A stretch of DNA of 64,000 nucleotides from Lactococcus taiwanensis (GTDB taxonomy: Bacteria; Bacillota; Bacilli; Lactobacillales; Streptococcaceae). A program made the translations under genes and the position numbers. Positions 51,813-60,783 of the stretch are shown here, in pieces. The notes below the pieces were generated by a model. That model was not told where the DNA came from and searched no databases. It saw nothing but the letters and a program-made list of their open reading frames with translations. Positions within the stretch are counted from its first letter, which is position 1, and every line of letters starts with the position of its first letter. The stretch covers positions 303,708 through 367,707 of the forward strand of contig NZ_BNDT01000002.1 in the NCBI RefSeq assembly GCF_014905395.1. Direction: 5' to 3'.

Positions 51813-52709
51813 ATGAGAAAACGAAGAAATGCACACCAAAAAAATTCATTGCAAAAAAATGGGATAAAGAAAAAAGCAGGCTTGTTGGTTACAGTTGCCT
51901 GCTTACTCGTTCTACTCGTGTTTTGGGGAAAAACGACCCTGAGTAAGTCCACATCAAAAACGAGTTCAAGTGATTCGGTTACCCTTGTAAAAAATGAAGG
52001 GCAGACCTATGCTTATTTGAAGCAGACCAAGCTAACGGGCTTGCAAAAAATAAAAGGAAGCACCTACTATTTTGACCCCTCTACAGGGAAAATGAAGACA
52101 GGACTGCTCACGCTTGATAAGGGGATTGTTTATTTTAGTCCTGAGACTGGGGAAATGCAGTATGGTTTAAAGAAAATTGATGGCTATTATTACTACTTTA
52201 CAAAGAAAGACGGGACTGACGATGTGGTCAAAGCTTATCAAGCTGTCGCTAGTAAGTTGAAAACAAAGAATCAGGTTATTGAAGGAACCATTGCGGCAGG
52301 TCTTAAATTAGTCGGAAAAAGTCCTTATGTTTACGGTGGGGGACGGACGGATGACTCGGTAGCTAATAATGAGTTTGACTGCTCAAGTTTTATTGCGCAA
52401 ATGTATCGCTTGGGTGGTCAATCACTTGTTTATCAATTTGCTGCATCCACCACACTGCTCGCACAAACAGGAACGTCACAAAGTTGGACAGATAAAACGC
52501 GTGGTGATTTACTCATCACTCCTGATGATGCAACAGAAGAAGAACAGCATGCAGCAATTTACCTTGGGGGTGGCTTTATTTTACATGACTCGACCAGTAC
52601 AAATGGCGTTAACATTAGCCGACTTAATCAGGTGATTAATAGCGATGTCTTAGGAACGATGACGTGGGGACAATTATTTGAACAAGGTCATGTCCGTCGG
52701 GAAGTATAA
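51813..52709 (+). CDS. NlpC/P60 (C40) peptidase with cell-wall-binding repeats
   Basis: 298 aa envelope hydrolase. Basic start, membrane anchor at 22-42, then two or three short aromatic repeats of the choline/glucan-binding type (GLQKIKGSTYYFDPSTGKMKTG, GIVYFSPETGEMQYG, KKIDGYYYYF; about 72-132). The C40 peptidase domain runs from about 155: Cys190 in NEFDCSSFIAQMY and His246 in EEQHAAIYLGGG, with LVGKSPYVYGGGRT before them. It would cut peptide stems in peptidoglycan on the outer face. Promoter spacing predicts a leaderless mRNA. It ends in a palindromic terminator. Confidence 0.88.
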   Translation: MRKRRNAHQKNSLQKNGIKKKAGLLVTVACLLVLLVFWGKTTLSKSTSKTSSSDSVTLVKNEGQTYAYLKQTKLTGLQKIKGSTYYFDPSTGKMKTGLLTLDKGIVYFSPETGEMQYGLKKIDGYYYYFTKKDGTDDVVKAYQAVASKLKTKNQVIEGTIAAGLKLVGKSPYVYGGGRTDDSVANNEFDCSSFIAQMYRLGGQSLVYQFAASTTLLAQTGTSQSWTDKTRGDLLITPDDATEEEQHAAIYLGGGFILHDSTSTNGVNISRLNQVINSDVLGTMTWGQLFEQGHVRREV

Positions 52710-52744
52710 AAAAAGTTACTGACAGCTTGGTCAGTAACTTTTTA
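52708..52744. terminator. Bidirectional palindromic terminator between C40 peptidase and cysK
   Basis: Core CTGAC-AGCTTG-GTCAG at 52719-52734 within AAAAAAGTTA...TAACTTTTTAAAG; both genes converge here. Confidence 0.9.
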
Positions 52745-52756
52745 AAGACGCGCAAC

Positions 52757-53689
52757 TTAGTTTTCATCTTCGAAATCATACAGTGTGGTAGAAAGATAGC
52801 GTTCTCCATTATCCGGAGCAAGCGCTAATACTTTTTTACCTTGTCCCAATTCTTTAGCAACTTTCAACGCAGCATAGATAGCAGCCCCAGAAGAGATTCC
52901 GACTAAGAAGCCTTCCTTAGCACCTAAGTTGCGGGCGGTTAAAATCGCATCGTCACCTTTGACACGAATGATTTCATCATAAGCATGTGTATCCAAATTT
53001 CCTGGGATGAACCCGGCCGAAATACCCTGGATTTTATGTGGACCTGCAGTCTCTCCTGAGAGAATGGCTGATTCATCAGCTTCAACCACGTATGTCTTTA
53101 CGTCAGGATTCGCTTTTTTGAGTGCATGAGAGACTCCGGTAATGGTTCCTCCTGTCCCTGCACCAGCGACAAAGGCATCAAGACCTGTGGGACCAAAAGC
53201 ATCAATGATTTCTGCTCCTGTCGTTTTCTCGTGAATCTCAGGATTGGCGGGGTTCTCAAATTGCATTGCAAGAAAGTAGCCCTCGTTTTTTGCTAATTCT
53301 TCGGCTTTAGCAATCGCGCCCTTCATCCCACCAGACGCAGGGGTTAAAACAAGTTGGGCACCATAGGCTTGAATGAGTTTGCGACGTTCAAGGGAAAAAC
53401 TTTCTGGCATGACAATGACGACCTTGTAACCGAGCGCTGAACCCACAAATGCAAGACCAATCCCTGTATTACCAGAAGTAGGCTCAACAATAGTTCCACC
53501 AGGTTTCAAACGACCATCAGCTTCCGCTGCTCGTATCATAGCTAGTGCAATCCGGTCTTTGACTGAACCACCAGGATTGAAAGCTTCCAGTTTCACATAG
53601 ACGTCTGCACTTTCTTTTGGAACATTGTGTAGTTTTACAATAGGCGTTTGTCCGATTAATTCGGTAATGTTTTTATAAATGTGTGTCAT
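52757..53689 (-). CDS. cysK: Cysteine synthase (O-acetylserine sulfhydrylase)
   Basis: Makes cysteine from O-acetylserine and sulfide with PLP. 310 aa. The PLP Lys44 lies in [11 protein letters not shown], the substrate loop is [12 protein letters not shown] near 70, [10 protein letters not shown] near 175 binds the PLP phosphate, and SSGAA near 264 holds the ring nitrogen serine. The start is the ATG at 53689, with GAGGTG upstream. Single gene between a palindromic terminator and the divergent acmD promoter. Sulfur-responsive control is expected in lactococci but no clear box was identified. Confidence 0.95.
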   Translation of the reverse strand: MTHIYKNITELIGQTPIVKLHNVPKESADVYVKLEAFNPGGSVKDRIALAMIRAAEADGRLKPGGTIVEPTSGNTGIGLAFVGSALGYKVVIVMPESFSLERRKLIQAYGAQLVLTPASGGMKGAIAKAEELAKNEGYFLAMQFENPANPEIHEKTTGAEIIDAFGPTGLDAFVAGAGTGGTITGVSHALKKANPDVKTYVVEADESAILSGETAGPHKIQGISAGFIPGNLDTHAYDEIIRVKGDDAILTARNLGAKEGFLVGISSGAAIYAALKVAKELGQGKKVLALAPDNGERYLSTTLYDFEDEN

Positions 53690-53794
53690 TCTTTTCACCT
53701 CATTTTTTATCTCTTTCTATTATAAAACGAATTGTAAAAATTTGCTCACGTTATCCTTTATCACGACCTTAATAAAAATTTATGAGAGAAACAC

Positions 53795-53823
53795 TTTACA
53801 AATGGCTAGAAAATTTTTATACT
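53795..53823 (+). promoter_or_regulatory. acmD promoter
   Basis: TTTACA (53795-53800), 17 nt, TATACT (53818-53823). Confidence 0.75.
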
Positions 53824-53892
53824 AGAAGTAAGTATATTTATAAACGGTGCAGAGGCACCACACTTATTTTGTAATTATTATGAGGAAAACAA

Positions 53893-55005
53893 ATGAAACG
53901 AAAACATAAACTCGCTTTAGGTGCATCAATAGTCGCACTTGCAGGTCTCGGAGGAGTTAAGGCCCAAGCCTCATCTGTCCAAGAAATTATCAATGCTGCT
54001 GTCCCTGTCGCTAATGACTACGGGCTTTACCCATCAGTAATGATTGCACAAGGTATTTTAGAGTCCAGTAGTGGTCAAAGTGGCTTAGCTAGCAATTATA
54101 ATAATATTTTTGGGGTCAAATATACTTCTGGCAATCCTGTATACCTTCCTACCCAAGAATACGTAGACGGTGCAATGGTCAATGTGGTTGAACCTTTCCA
54201 AGCTTATGCTTCGCTATATGACGCCTGTGTGGCCCAAGCACAACTATTAAGAAGTTCTTCTTATTATTCAGGGGCTTGGCGTGAAAATACCAGCTCTTAT
54301 TTGGATGCAACAGCTTGGCTCGAAGGACGTTATGCTACTGATCCTACTTACGCTTCTAAGCTTAACAGCATCATTGCAGAGCTTGGTCTAAGTGCTTATG
54401 ACGAGGGAGGACAAATCTCTGCTGGTGTGACTTCAGTCACAACCACATCAGTTACAACGACTTCTTCAGCATCAACAAACGCAACAGGTACCTACAAAGT
54501 TCAAGAAGGAGATTCGCTTTCAGCTATTGCTGCTCAATACGGCACCACAGTAGATGCGTTAGTATCGGCTAATAGTTTAGAAAATGCTAATGACATCCAT
54601 GTGGGAGAAGTTTTACAGGTGAGTGGAACAGCCAGTACAGCGAGTGCCACTCGTGTGACATCCACTTCAACATCAAGTGCTCAAACAGGAAATTATACTG
54701 TCCAATCTGGCGATAGTCTTTACTCAATCGCCGAACAAAATGGCCTTTCTGTTTCGGCACTGATGGCAATAAATGGAATCAGCGATGTGAATTCAATGCT
54801 ACAAGTCGGACAAAGTTTACAAATTTCAAGTACAAGTAGCACGACTGCCACAAGTACTGTAAGTACCTCTTCATATACTATCCAAAACGGCGATAGCCTT
54901 TACTCGATAGCTACGGCGCATGGAATGACTGCGGACCAGTTGGCAGCCATTAATGGTTTTAGTCTTAACCAAATGATTCACCCTGGCCAAACCATTCAAG
55001 TCTAA
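53893..55005 (+). CDS. acmD: AcmD-like peptidoglycan hydrolase with three LysM domains
   Basis: Secreted N-acetylglucosaminidase/muramidase that cuts wall glycan. 370 aa, close to AcmD of L. lactis. Signal peptide with cleavage after AQA (26); glucosaminidase (GH73) domain about 30-165 with the catalytic Glu in IAQGILESSSGQSGLA and YNNIFGVK; a Ser/Thr linker; then three LysM repeats (about 198-243, 268-312, 325-370), each beginning Y-(T/K)-(V/I)-Q-x-G-D-S-L and ending in Q-(V/I). LysM targets the protein to peptidoglycan. SD GAGGAAAA precedes the ATG. The following palindromic terminator is shared with the convergent MBL gene. Confidence 0.92.
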   Translation: MKRKHKLALGASIVALAGLGGVKAQASSVQEIINAAVPVANDYGLYPSVMIAQGILESSSGQSGLASNYNNIFGVKYTSGNPVYLPTQEYVDGAMVNVVEPFQAYASLYDACVAQAQLLRSSSYYSGAWRENTSSYLDATAWLEGRYATDPTYASKLNSIIAELGLSAYDEGGQISAGVTSVTTTSVTTTSSASTNATGTYKVQEGDSLSAIAAQYGTTVDALVSANSLENANDIHVGEVLQVSGTASTASATRVTSTSTSSAQTGNYTVQSGDSLYSIAEQNGLSVSALMAINGISDVNSMLQVGQSLQISSTSSTTATSTVSTSSYTIQNGDSLYSIATAHGMTADQLAAINGFSLNQMIHPGQTIQV

Positions 55006-55038
55006 GCCCCTTCTCTTTTGACCAAAGGCACGATAAAT

Positions 55039-55076
55039 GAAAAAAGTTACTGACTATGCGGTCAGTAACTTTTTTA
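55039..55076. terminator. Bidirectional palindromic terminator between acmD and the MBL gene
   Basis: Core CTGAC-TATGCG-GTCAG at 55050-55065 within AAAAAAGTTA...TAACTTTTTTAT. The MBL stop codon lies in the right flank. Confidence 0.9.
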
Positions 55077-55700
55077 TTTGAAAAAGGGATTAAAAGTTTT
55101 TTCTGTACCAATCGTGGTCTGAGGGCCATGTCCAGGTAAGACGATATAATGCTCTGGCAAGGTAAAAAGCTGTTTGTCTATTGCATCAATCAGTTGAGCG
55201 TGATTGCCAGTTGGTAAGTCCCAGCGTCCGATTGCATTTTTAAATAAAGCATCCCCGGTAAAAACAAGCCCCTCCTCATCAAAAACTAAACTTACTCCTC
55301 CTATTGAATGTCCCGGTGTTTCTAAAATGCGGAACTTAAAGTCCGATAGCTCATAGGAAGTATTAAATTTATAAAAATGATCAGCTTTGGGAGCTGTCAC
55401 CTCGCGTCCAAGGAGGAGTGCTGAAGCGTTGAAATAAGGATCTTTAGGCCAATCTTTTTCGGCCTCATGAAGAAAGATAGGAGCCGCTGGAAAAGCATTT
55501 TTGAGTGCTTCTAAGCCCATGATGTGATCAAAATGGGCATGGGTCAGTAAAATTCCACTGACCGGGCTGTCAGTAAGGTTAATGTGCTCCATCAGTGCCG
55601 AAAGGTCACTTCCTGGATCGATAATGAGTTTAAAAGAAGAATTGCTCAGGAGGTAAGTATTTTCCTGAGCAATTGGATTAATTATTTTTTCAATTTTCAT
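55074..55700 (-). CDS. MBL-fold metallohydrolase (glyoxalase II-like, YqgX type)
   Basis: 208 aa metallo-beta-lactamase-fold enzyme. Zinc-site motif LTHAHFDHIMG near residue 52, a second His in LETPGHSIGGVSL near 130, the bridging Asp in FTGDALFKNAIGRWDL near 149 and a final PGHGPQTTIG near 188. It resembles hydroxyacylglutathione hydrolase, though Lactococcus relies little on glutathione, so the thioester substrate is uncertain. A palindrome copy (55558-55573) is in frame on this strand and encodes L-T-D-S-P-V-S. It follows pbp1A by 11 nt with no clear SD. Confidence 0.85.
   Translation of the reverse strand: MKIEKIINPIAQENTYLLSNSSFKLIIDPGSDLSALMEHINLTDSPVSGILLTHAHFDHIMGLEALKNAFPAAPIFLHEAEKDWPKDPYFNASALLLGREVTAPKADHFYKFNTSYELSDFKFRILETPGHSIGGVSLVFDEEGLVFTGDALFKNAIGRWDLPTGNHAQLIDAIDKQLFTLPEHYIVLPGHGPQTTIGTEKTFNPFFK
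55558..55573. repeat. Dispersed palindrome in the MBL-fold gene
   Basis: Plus-strand CTGAC-CGGGCT-GTCAG then TAAG. Read on the minus strand in a different frame from most copies (Thr-Asp-Ser-Pro-Val-Ser). Confidence 0.85.
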
Positions 55701-55711
55701 GTGCTGAATTT

Positions 55712-57796
55712 TTAGTTAGAGCTTGAAGCACTCTCACTTGTTCCTGAAGCATCTGTCTTGACTAAGGCAGTGCCTTGTTGAGCGACATCATCTGGCATTG
55801 TCCAAGGTGTAACACTAGAAGGATCAGGATAGAATTTTGACATCATAGCCGAGAATACTTTAGTGGCGATCTGTGTGCTGGTGCCATAGATTGGAGTCAT
55901 CCGATTCGAATATCCCGTCCATACAGACATTGAATATTGTGGCGTGTAGCCAACAAAGTTTTCATCAGGAGAGATCATTCCAGAGAGTGCGCCATATTTT
56001 TCTTTGATTTGAGCCAATTCATCATCTGTATAATTAGAGGTTCCTGTTTTACCAGCGGCAGGAAGTCCTGGTACAGCTGCATAAGAACCAACAGATTGTG
56101 AGAGTGGAAGTGTAAGGACACTTTGAAGAATATCCGTCATGATGTAAGCAGTGGAGGCTTCCATTGCACGTGAACGTTCGGGTTTGTATTCTACCGTCCG
56201 TCCATCAGGGAAGACTACTTTAGTCACGTAATAGGGTTTGGTGTAAATTCCACCACTAGAAAATGCAGCATAAGCAGCAGCCATTTTTTCAGCGCTGGCA
56301 CCATATTTATTCCCTGTGTCTTTTTCGTCCGTAGGTACAGTCGCATAGCTTGAAATCGCATTGGAATATTGCATATTACCAAGATTAATTCCTAAACCAT
56401 TGACGAATTTACTGGATTTATCTAAACCAACATTAATCAAAGTTTTTACTGCTGGAATATTCCGGGAGAGGGCGAGCGCATTTTTTACGGTCATCGCTCC
56501 CATATAATTACTGTCCCAGTTCTTTAGCGCCGTACCATCAGGATAAGTCGTTGCGGCGTCGGTGACAATGTCATTTGTTGAAGTATAGACGTTGTTTTCA
56601 AAGGCTGGACCATAATCCACGATAGGTTTCATTGTGGAACCCCAGTCACGATCTGTTTGGACAGCTTGATTCAATCCAAAGGTGACATCAGTAGGCTGTT
56701 TACGTCCTCCTATTTCTGCGACAACAGCTCCCGTTTGGACATTGATAACTGTTGAAGCCACCTGGAGGTTGTCATCAGGGAATGCCACGCTATCATTCGT
56801 ATTGACGATATTATAAAGATTTTGCTGAGCATTGGTATCTAAGGTCGTATAAATTTTGACCCCTTTGGTCAAGATGTCATCACCAGCAAGGGTTTTAGCT
56901 TGGGCAATGGCCTGCTTGAGAAAATTATCAGCATAACTTGGAATAGTGGCACTAGGTTGTAAAGGTTGAAGCCCATCATCTATTGGTGTTGCTAACGCAG
57001 TTTTGCGCTCACTTGCCGTAATTTTGTCATAACGATACATAGCGTTGATGACTAAATCTCGCCGATATTTGGCTGCAGTAGGATTAGTATAAGGGTTATA
57101 TGTTGAAGGGGCTTGAGGCATTCCTGCCAGCAGTGCCAATTGAGCAATTGAAAGATCAGTTAGGCTTTTACCATAGTAAGCTTCGGCTGCTGTGCCCATT
57201 CCATAATAACCATTTGCCATGTTGACTTTGTTGACATAAGCCGTAAAAATTTGCTCTTTTGTCCACTTTTGATCCAGTTTCAAAGCCATCCAAGCCTCTT
57301 GAATTTTTACACTCAAGGTCTGGTCTGATTTCTCGGTAGAGAAAAAAGAAAGCTTGATCAGCTGCATGTCAAGCGTGGATCCCCCATTGAGTGAGCCACC
57401 TTTAACGTTATTAACAAATGCTCCTGCAATCCGGATGGGGTCAATACCACGTGTATTGAAGAAGCGGTGGTCTTCTATAGAAGTTACCGCATTAACTAAC
57501 ATCACGGGTATATTATCTGTTTGAACCAAATTACGTTGTTCAGAACCCAAGGTGGCAACCAATTTTTCATCTGTAGAATATACTTTTGGTGAAGGCATGG
57601 ATTCTAATTGGTTGAGATCAAGTTTTGGGGCATCTTTAGCATAGTAGACAAACACAGCCCCGCCAGCTGCAAGCCCAAGGATAATAGCTGAAAAGAAGAC
57701 GATTAAAAAAAATTTGAGGGCTGTCCACCATCTTGTCTTACTTTTACTATGTTTCTTACGCTGCTTATGGTCGTGTTTCTTTTGTTTCTTAGAAAT
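55712..57796 (-). CDS. pbp1A: Class A penicillin-binding protein 1A, apparent ATT start
   Basis: Bifunctional wall synthase: glycosyltransferase polymerises lipid II and transpeptidase cross-links it. About 694 aa. Basic cytoplasmic start, membrane helix (FFLIVFFSAIILGLAAG, about 31-47), glycosyltransferase with SIEDHRFFNTRGIDPIRIAGAF near 108 and a GGSTLDMQLIKLSFFS segment, and transpeptidase with DWGSTMKPIVDYGP (active Ser), SRN and KTGTSNYT motifs. The first ATG/GTG/TTG in frame is the GTG at 57655, which would delete the whole anchor. Upstream the frame stays open to a TAA at 57805; the only usable codons are ATT at 57796 (GAGG spaced about 9 nt) or ATT at 57802, overlapping the recU stop. 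Confidence 0.82.
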   Translation of the reverse strand: MSKKQKKHDHKQRKKHSKSKTRWWTALKFFLIVFFSAIILGLAAGGAVFVYYAKDAPKLDLNQLESMPSPKVYSTDEKLVATLGSEQRNLVQTDNIPVMLVNAVTSIEDHRFFNTRGIDPIRIAGAFVNNVKGGSLNGGSTLDMQLIKLSFFSTEKSDQTLSVKIQEAWMALKLDQKWTKEQIFTAYVNKVNMANGYYGMGTAAEAYYGKSLTDLSIAQLALLAGMPQAPSTYNPYTNPTAAKYRRDLVINAMYRYDKITASERKTALATPIDDGLQPLQPSATIPSYADNFLKQAIAQAKTLAGDDILTKGVKIYTTLDTNAQQNLYNIVNTNDSVAFPDDNLQVASTVINVQTGAVVAEIGGRKQPTDVTFGLNQAVQTDRDWGSTMKPIVDYGPAFENNVYTSTNDIVTDAATTYPDGTALKNWDSNYMGAMTVKNALALSRNIPAVKTLINVGLDKSSKFVNGLGINLGNMQYSNAISSYATVPTDEKDTGNKYGASAEKMAAAYAAFSSGGIYTKPYYVTKVVFPDGRTVEYKPERSRAMEASTAYIMTDILQSVLTLPLSQSVGSYAAVPGLPAAGKTGTSNYTDDELAQIKEKYGALSGMISPDENFVGYTPQYSMSVWTGYSNRMTPIYGTSTQIATKVFSAMMSKFYPDPSSVTPWTMPDDVAQQGTALVKTDASGTSESASSSN

Positions 57797-57797
57797 T

Positions 57798-58439
57798 TTA
57801 ATTTACCTCACAAAGTTTATTCACAATCTCTAGGTATGGAATTCTAGGGATTTGATGGGTTTCAATTTTATAACCTTTTTCCCGAATATAATCAATCGGA
57901 ATCGATTTTAAGCCTTGCTTTTCTCGATAAAATTTAATCAAATAGGAAGAAGGCAGAAGATAAGTTTCATCAAGAGTAGCAAAATGTAATAAAACAAAAG
58001 CAATTCCTGCCTGCGCAAGAACGTTACTCATATGAACAATCTGATGCTCATGAAAATTTTTCAAAGGAAATACCGTTTTTTGATGGGTTTCCTTTGCTTC
58101 AAAGTCAATGTAACGTCCCTTGTAAACACCAGAATAGTCGGTAGTTGAAGCTTGTCGGAAGTAAGCTTCGGTAATTTTAGCCCGACTCCGTCGTGGATAA
58201 TCGACCTTTACAATTTGAATAGGGGTAGGTTTTTTGTGGATAACAGCCATGCCATGAGAAAGGTAGTATTCATTTGTCGCATTAATTTCTGCTTCAAAAT
58301 TCATCCCACGTTTTCCAAAAGCAACGGAACTTTTCAGCTTATCCGCCCGCTTTTTGGTTACTGACAGCTCTGTCAGTGATTTTTCTTTCTTTGGGGCGTG
58401 CTGATAAGGCCGTGACCTACCATTAGGATAATTGACCAT
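57798..58439 (-). CDS. recU: Holliday junction resolvase RecU
   Basis: Cuts Holliday junctions during recombination and chromosome segregation. 213 aa. Nuclease core: [30 protein letters not shown] near 53-82, [19 protein letters not shown] near 99-117 with the catalytic Asp/Glu/Lys (DFEAKE), and [14 protein letters not shown] near 122. The N-terminal 35 residues are poorly conserved and carry an in-frame palindrome copy (K-S-L-T-E-L-S-V). AAAGGTG precedes the ATG. Its TAA stop (57800-57798) overlaps the start region of pbp1A: the classical recU-pbp1A pair, translationally coupled. Confidence 0.94.
   Translation of the reverse strand: MVNYPNGRSRPYQHAPKKEKSLTELSVTKKRADKLKSSVAFGKRGMNFEAEINATNEYYLSHGMAVIHKKPTPIQIVKVDYPRRSRAKITEAYFRQASTTDYSGVYKGRYIDFEAKETHQKTVFPLKNFHEHQIVHMSNVLAQAGIAFVLLHFATLDETYLLPSSYLIKFYREKQGLKSIPIDYIREKGYKIETHQIPRIPYLEIVNKLCEVN
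58361..58376. repeat. Dispersed palindrome in recU
   Basis: CTGAC-AGCTCT-GTCAG with left flank GGTTA; on the minus strand it encodes Leu-Thr-Glu-Leu-Ser-Val. Confidence 0.85.
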
Positions 58440-58476
58440 TTTTTTGTTGCACCTTTATAAACTTTTCAGTTAGTTA

Positions 58477-58491
58477 TATAATGTCATTATA
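58477..58491. promoter_or_regulatory. Overlapping divergent -10 boxes of recU and ypsA
   Basis: Plus-strand TATAAT at 58477-58482 (ypsA) and minus-strand TATAAT at 58491-58486 (recU). They lie only 3 nt apart, so the two promoters should compete for polymerase. Confidence 0.6.
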
Positions 58492-58519
58492 GCATATTTT
58501 TGACAAGGGGAAAATATTT

Positions 58520-59044
58520 ATGAATTCACTGCTCATCATGGGTTATACAAGTTTTGATTTAGGGATTTTTAATGAAAAAGATATCAAAGTGTCAATCATT
58601 AAAAAAGCCGTAAAAAATAGGCTTATTCGCTATTTGGAAGAAGGTTTAAATTGGCTGATTTTTACAGGTAATCTTGGCTTTGAATATTGGGCATTAGATG
58701 TAGCCAAAGAATTACAAAAAGATTATAATTTTCAAATTGGTACGATTTTTTCTTTTGAAACACATGGGCAAAATTGGAATGAAAATAATCAAGTAAAACT
58801 CGCTCATTTTAAAGAGGTGGATTTTGTAAAATACGCTTATCAGACTTACGAGAATCCCAGCCAGTTCCGTCAGTACAATGATTTTCTACTGGAGAATACT
58901 GAAGGGGCACTTGTTTTTTATGATGAAGAAAATGAAACCAAGCTCAAGTATATGGTCGAACGAATGAAACAAATGGCAGAATATCAGCTTGAAATATTGG
59001 ACTTTGAAACCCTACAAGAAACATTTGAGGACATGAATGAGTAA
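58520..59044 (+). CDS. ypsA: YpsA (DUF1273/SLOG superfamily) protein
   Basis: 174 aa Rossmann-like SLOG protein: [18 protein letters not shown] start, [23 protein letters not shown] near 43-66 and [25 protein letters not shown] near 130-155. YpsA is conserved next to recU and has been tied to cell division and morphology in Bacillota; its ligand, probably a nucleotide derivative, is unknown. AAGGGG precedes the ATG. It is divergent from recU with overlapping promoters. Confidence 0.88.
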   Translation: MNSLLIMGYTSFDLGIFNEKDIKVSIIKKAVKNRLIRYLEEGLNWLIFTGNLGFEYWALDVAKELQKDYNFQIGTIFSFETHGQNWNENNQVKLAHFKEVDFVKYAYQTYENPSQFRQYNDFLLENTEGALVFYDEENETKLKYMVERMKQMAEYQLEILDFETLQETFEDMNE

Positions 59045-59103
59045 TTTTTGTCATCCAAAAAATGCAGGATGTCACTGACGGCTTTTTTTGCTAGATTAAT
59101 TTT

Positions 59104-59143
59104 GGTATAATACTGTCAGACGTAAAATAAGTATTGTCAGATG
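59104..59143 (+). promoter_or_regulatory. spx-family gene promoter and leader direct repeats
   Basis: TATAAT at 59104-59109, then two direct repeats ACTGTCAGACG (59112-59122) and ATTGTCAGATG (59133-59143), 21 bp apart, i.e. two helical turns on the same face. They may bind a stress regulator or be half-copies of the dispersed palindrome. Confidence 0.45.
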
Positions 59144-59198
59144 ATGGCAATCAATGAAATGTTTTGCTGATAAATTGATAAGAAGAGGAAGTAAGACT

Positions 59199-59585
59199 GT
59201 GATTGATTTATATTTGTCGCCTTCATGTACAAGTTGTCGTAAAGCGCGCGCTTGGCTCCAAAGCCATAAGGTTCCCTTTGTGGAACATAATATCTTGACC
59301 CAACCCATGACAGTTGACGACTTACGTCAAATTTTGACGAAAACTGAAAATGGAACTGAAGACATCATCTCAACACGGTCAAAAGTCTTCCAAAAGTTGG
59401 CAGTCGATGTGGATAACCTCACAATTAATGAACTTTTAGATCTTGTGACAGAGTTTCCTAACTTACTACGTCGTCCCATTATTACAGACACAAAACATTT
59501 GCAGATCGGATTTAATGAAGATGAAATCCGAGCTTTTCTGCCACGTGAATATCGTCGTGTTGAAATGTTGAGCACAATGGAATAG
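59199..59585 (+). CDS. Spx/ArsC-family transcriptional regulator
   Basis: 128 aa Spx protein; binds the alpha subunit of RNA polymerase and reprograms transcription under thiol or envelope stress. The redox CxxC is Cys10-Cys13 in LSPSCTSCRKARAWL, followed by LRRPIITDTKHLQIGFNEDEIRAFLPREYRR (RPI motif near 93). Start GTG at 59199: AGAGGAAG lies 7 nt before it and it aligns with the family N-terminus; the frame from 59154 is too long. Lactococci have several spx paralogues, and which one this is cannot be told. Palindromic terminator after it. Confidence 0.88.
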   Translation: MIDLYLSPSCTSCRKARAWLQSHKVPFVEHNILTQPMTVDDLRQILTKTENGTEDIISTRSKVFQKLAVDVDNLTINELLDLVTEFPNLLRRPIITDTKHLQIGFNEDEIRAFLPREYRRVEMLSTME

Positions 59586-59589
59586 CCCC

Positions 59590-59627
59590 TTAAATAATTA
59601 CTGACCAGGCTGTCAGTAATTATTTTG
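59590..59627 (+). terminator. Palindromic terminator after the spx-family gene
   Basis: Core CTGAC-CAGGCT-GTCAG at 59601-59616 inside AAATAATTA...TAATTATTTT. Confidence 0.85.
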
Positions 59628-59675
59628 CCTCACGCTCTAAGTTATCTATTGATAATTCTATGAAAGATAGAGAGA

Positions 59676-59957
59676 ATGAAAGAAAATTATACTTACCCTC
59701 TTGATTTAAGTTGGAGTACTGCTGAGATGACAGAAGTGCTCTCTTTTTTCAATCAAGTGGAAAAATATTATGAAAGTAAAGTTGAAAAAGAAGCATTTTT
59801 GAACGCTTATGCACAATTTAAAAAAATTGTTCCTTCCAAAATGCAAGAAAAGCAGCTGGGCCGTGAATTTGAAGCGAGCAGTGGTTACTCACTGTACCGT
59901 GCGGTCAAGGAGGTTACGGCGAGTGGAAAAAAATTTGTCAGTGCTGACCAGGCTTGA
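59676..59957 (+). CDS. UPF0223 family protein
   Basis: 93 aa helical cytosolic protein, family of unknown function (YktA-like). TYPLDLSWSTAEMTEVLSFFNQVEKYYESKV start, the YAQFKKIVPSKMQEKQLGREFEASSGYSLYRAVKE core and a short tail all match. The SD is weak (GAGAGA). It overlaps the IMPase-family gene by 35 nt, a pairing kept in many Bacillota. Confidence 0.85.
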   Translation: MKENYTYPLDLSWSTAEMTEVLSFFNQVEKYYESKVEKEAFLNAYAQFKKIVPSKMQEKQLGREFEASSGYSLYRAVKEVTASGKKFVSADQA

Positions 59958-60702
59958 ATTAGCGAAAGACTGGGTGCGTGATTCAGGAAACTTTCTAAAA
60001 GAGAATATCACAGCACCCCTCGAAATTACCGAGAAAACGAGATATGATGATTTAGTGACTAATTTTGACCAAGAAGTTCAAGAACAACTTGTTCAGAAAA
60101 TTCACCACCACTTTCCAAATGATGCAATTTTAGCCGAGGAAGACCAAGAAAAACAGAGCTATGACGATAAAACACCTCACCTTTGGGTGATTGATCCGAT
60201 TGACGGGACAACAAATTTCATTGTCCAAAAGGATAATTTTGCCATTATGGTGGCTTATTATGAATTTGGAGTCGGGAAATTCGGCTTGATTCTTGATGTA
60301 ATGCAAGATAAATTATACTGGTGTGATAGTCATAAAGCTTTTTGCAATCAAAGGGAGTTAGTAATGAAGGAAGCATCGCTAGCACACAGTTTGCTTGGTG
60401 TAAATAGCTATATGTACCGTACCAACTATAGTGGGCTACTTGATCTGAGCCAACATACACTAGGGGTAAGAATTATTGGAAGTGCTGGGATTAGCTATGG
60501 ACAGCTTTTAGACGGAAAAATTGTGGCTTATTTTAGCAATTTACAACCTTGGGATTATGCCGCAGGAAGTATCATCGCTGATAGAATCGGTTATGTTACA
60601 ATGACACTTGCTGGTGAAATGCCCCAGCTTAACTGTCGGGAAAAGGTTTTCACGGCTCCTGCAAAACTAATTTCCGAAATTCAAAAATACATCAGAAATT
60701 AA
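59923..60702 (+). CDS. Inositol monophosphatase family protein
   Basis: 259 aa lithium-sensitive-phosphatase fold, Mg2+-dependent. Metal site Glu-Glu in LAEEDQEKQ near 72, the signature WVIDPIDGTTNFI near 91-103 and WDYAAGSIIADRIG near 210. The physiological substrate (inositol phosphate, PAP, NADP or FBP) is not evident. The start is GTG at 59923: AAGGAGG lies 9 nt upstream inside the previous gene. Longer frames begin within UPF0223 and shorter starts (59935 TTG, 59941 GTG) have no SD. Cotranscribed with UPF0223. Confidence 0.88.
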   Translation: MEKNLSVLTRLELAKDWVRDSGNFLKENITAPLEITEKTRYDDLVTNFDQEVQEQLVQKIHHHFPNDAILAEEDQEKQSYDDKTPHLWVIDPIDGTTNFIVQKDNFAIMVAYYEFGVGKFGLILDVMQDKLYWCDSHKAFCNQRELVMKEASLAHSLLGVNSYMYRTNYSGLLDLSQHTLGVRIIGSAGISYGQLLDGKIVAYFSNLQPWDYAAGSIIADRIGYVTMTLAGEMPQLNCREKVFTAPAKLISEIQKYIRN

Positions 60703-60741
60703 TTAAACCGAAAACTTTTTGAAAACCAGCCCAAGCATTTG

Positions 60742-60750
60742 TGCTATAAT
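60742..60750 (+). promoter_or_regulatory. Extended -10 promoter of murA
   Basis: TG-C-TATAAT; here a leader of about 27 nt with an AGGAAA SD follows, unlike the leaderless genes. Confidence 0.65.
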
Positions 60751-60783
60751 TTAGAAATACAAAAAGAAATAGGAAATAAATAA

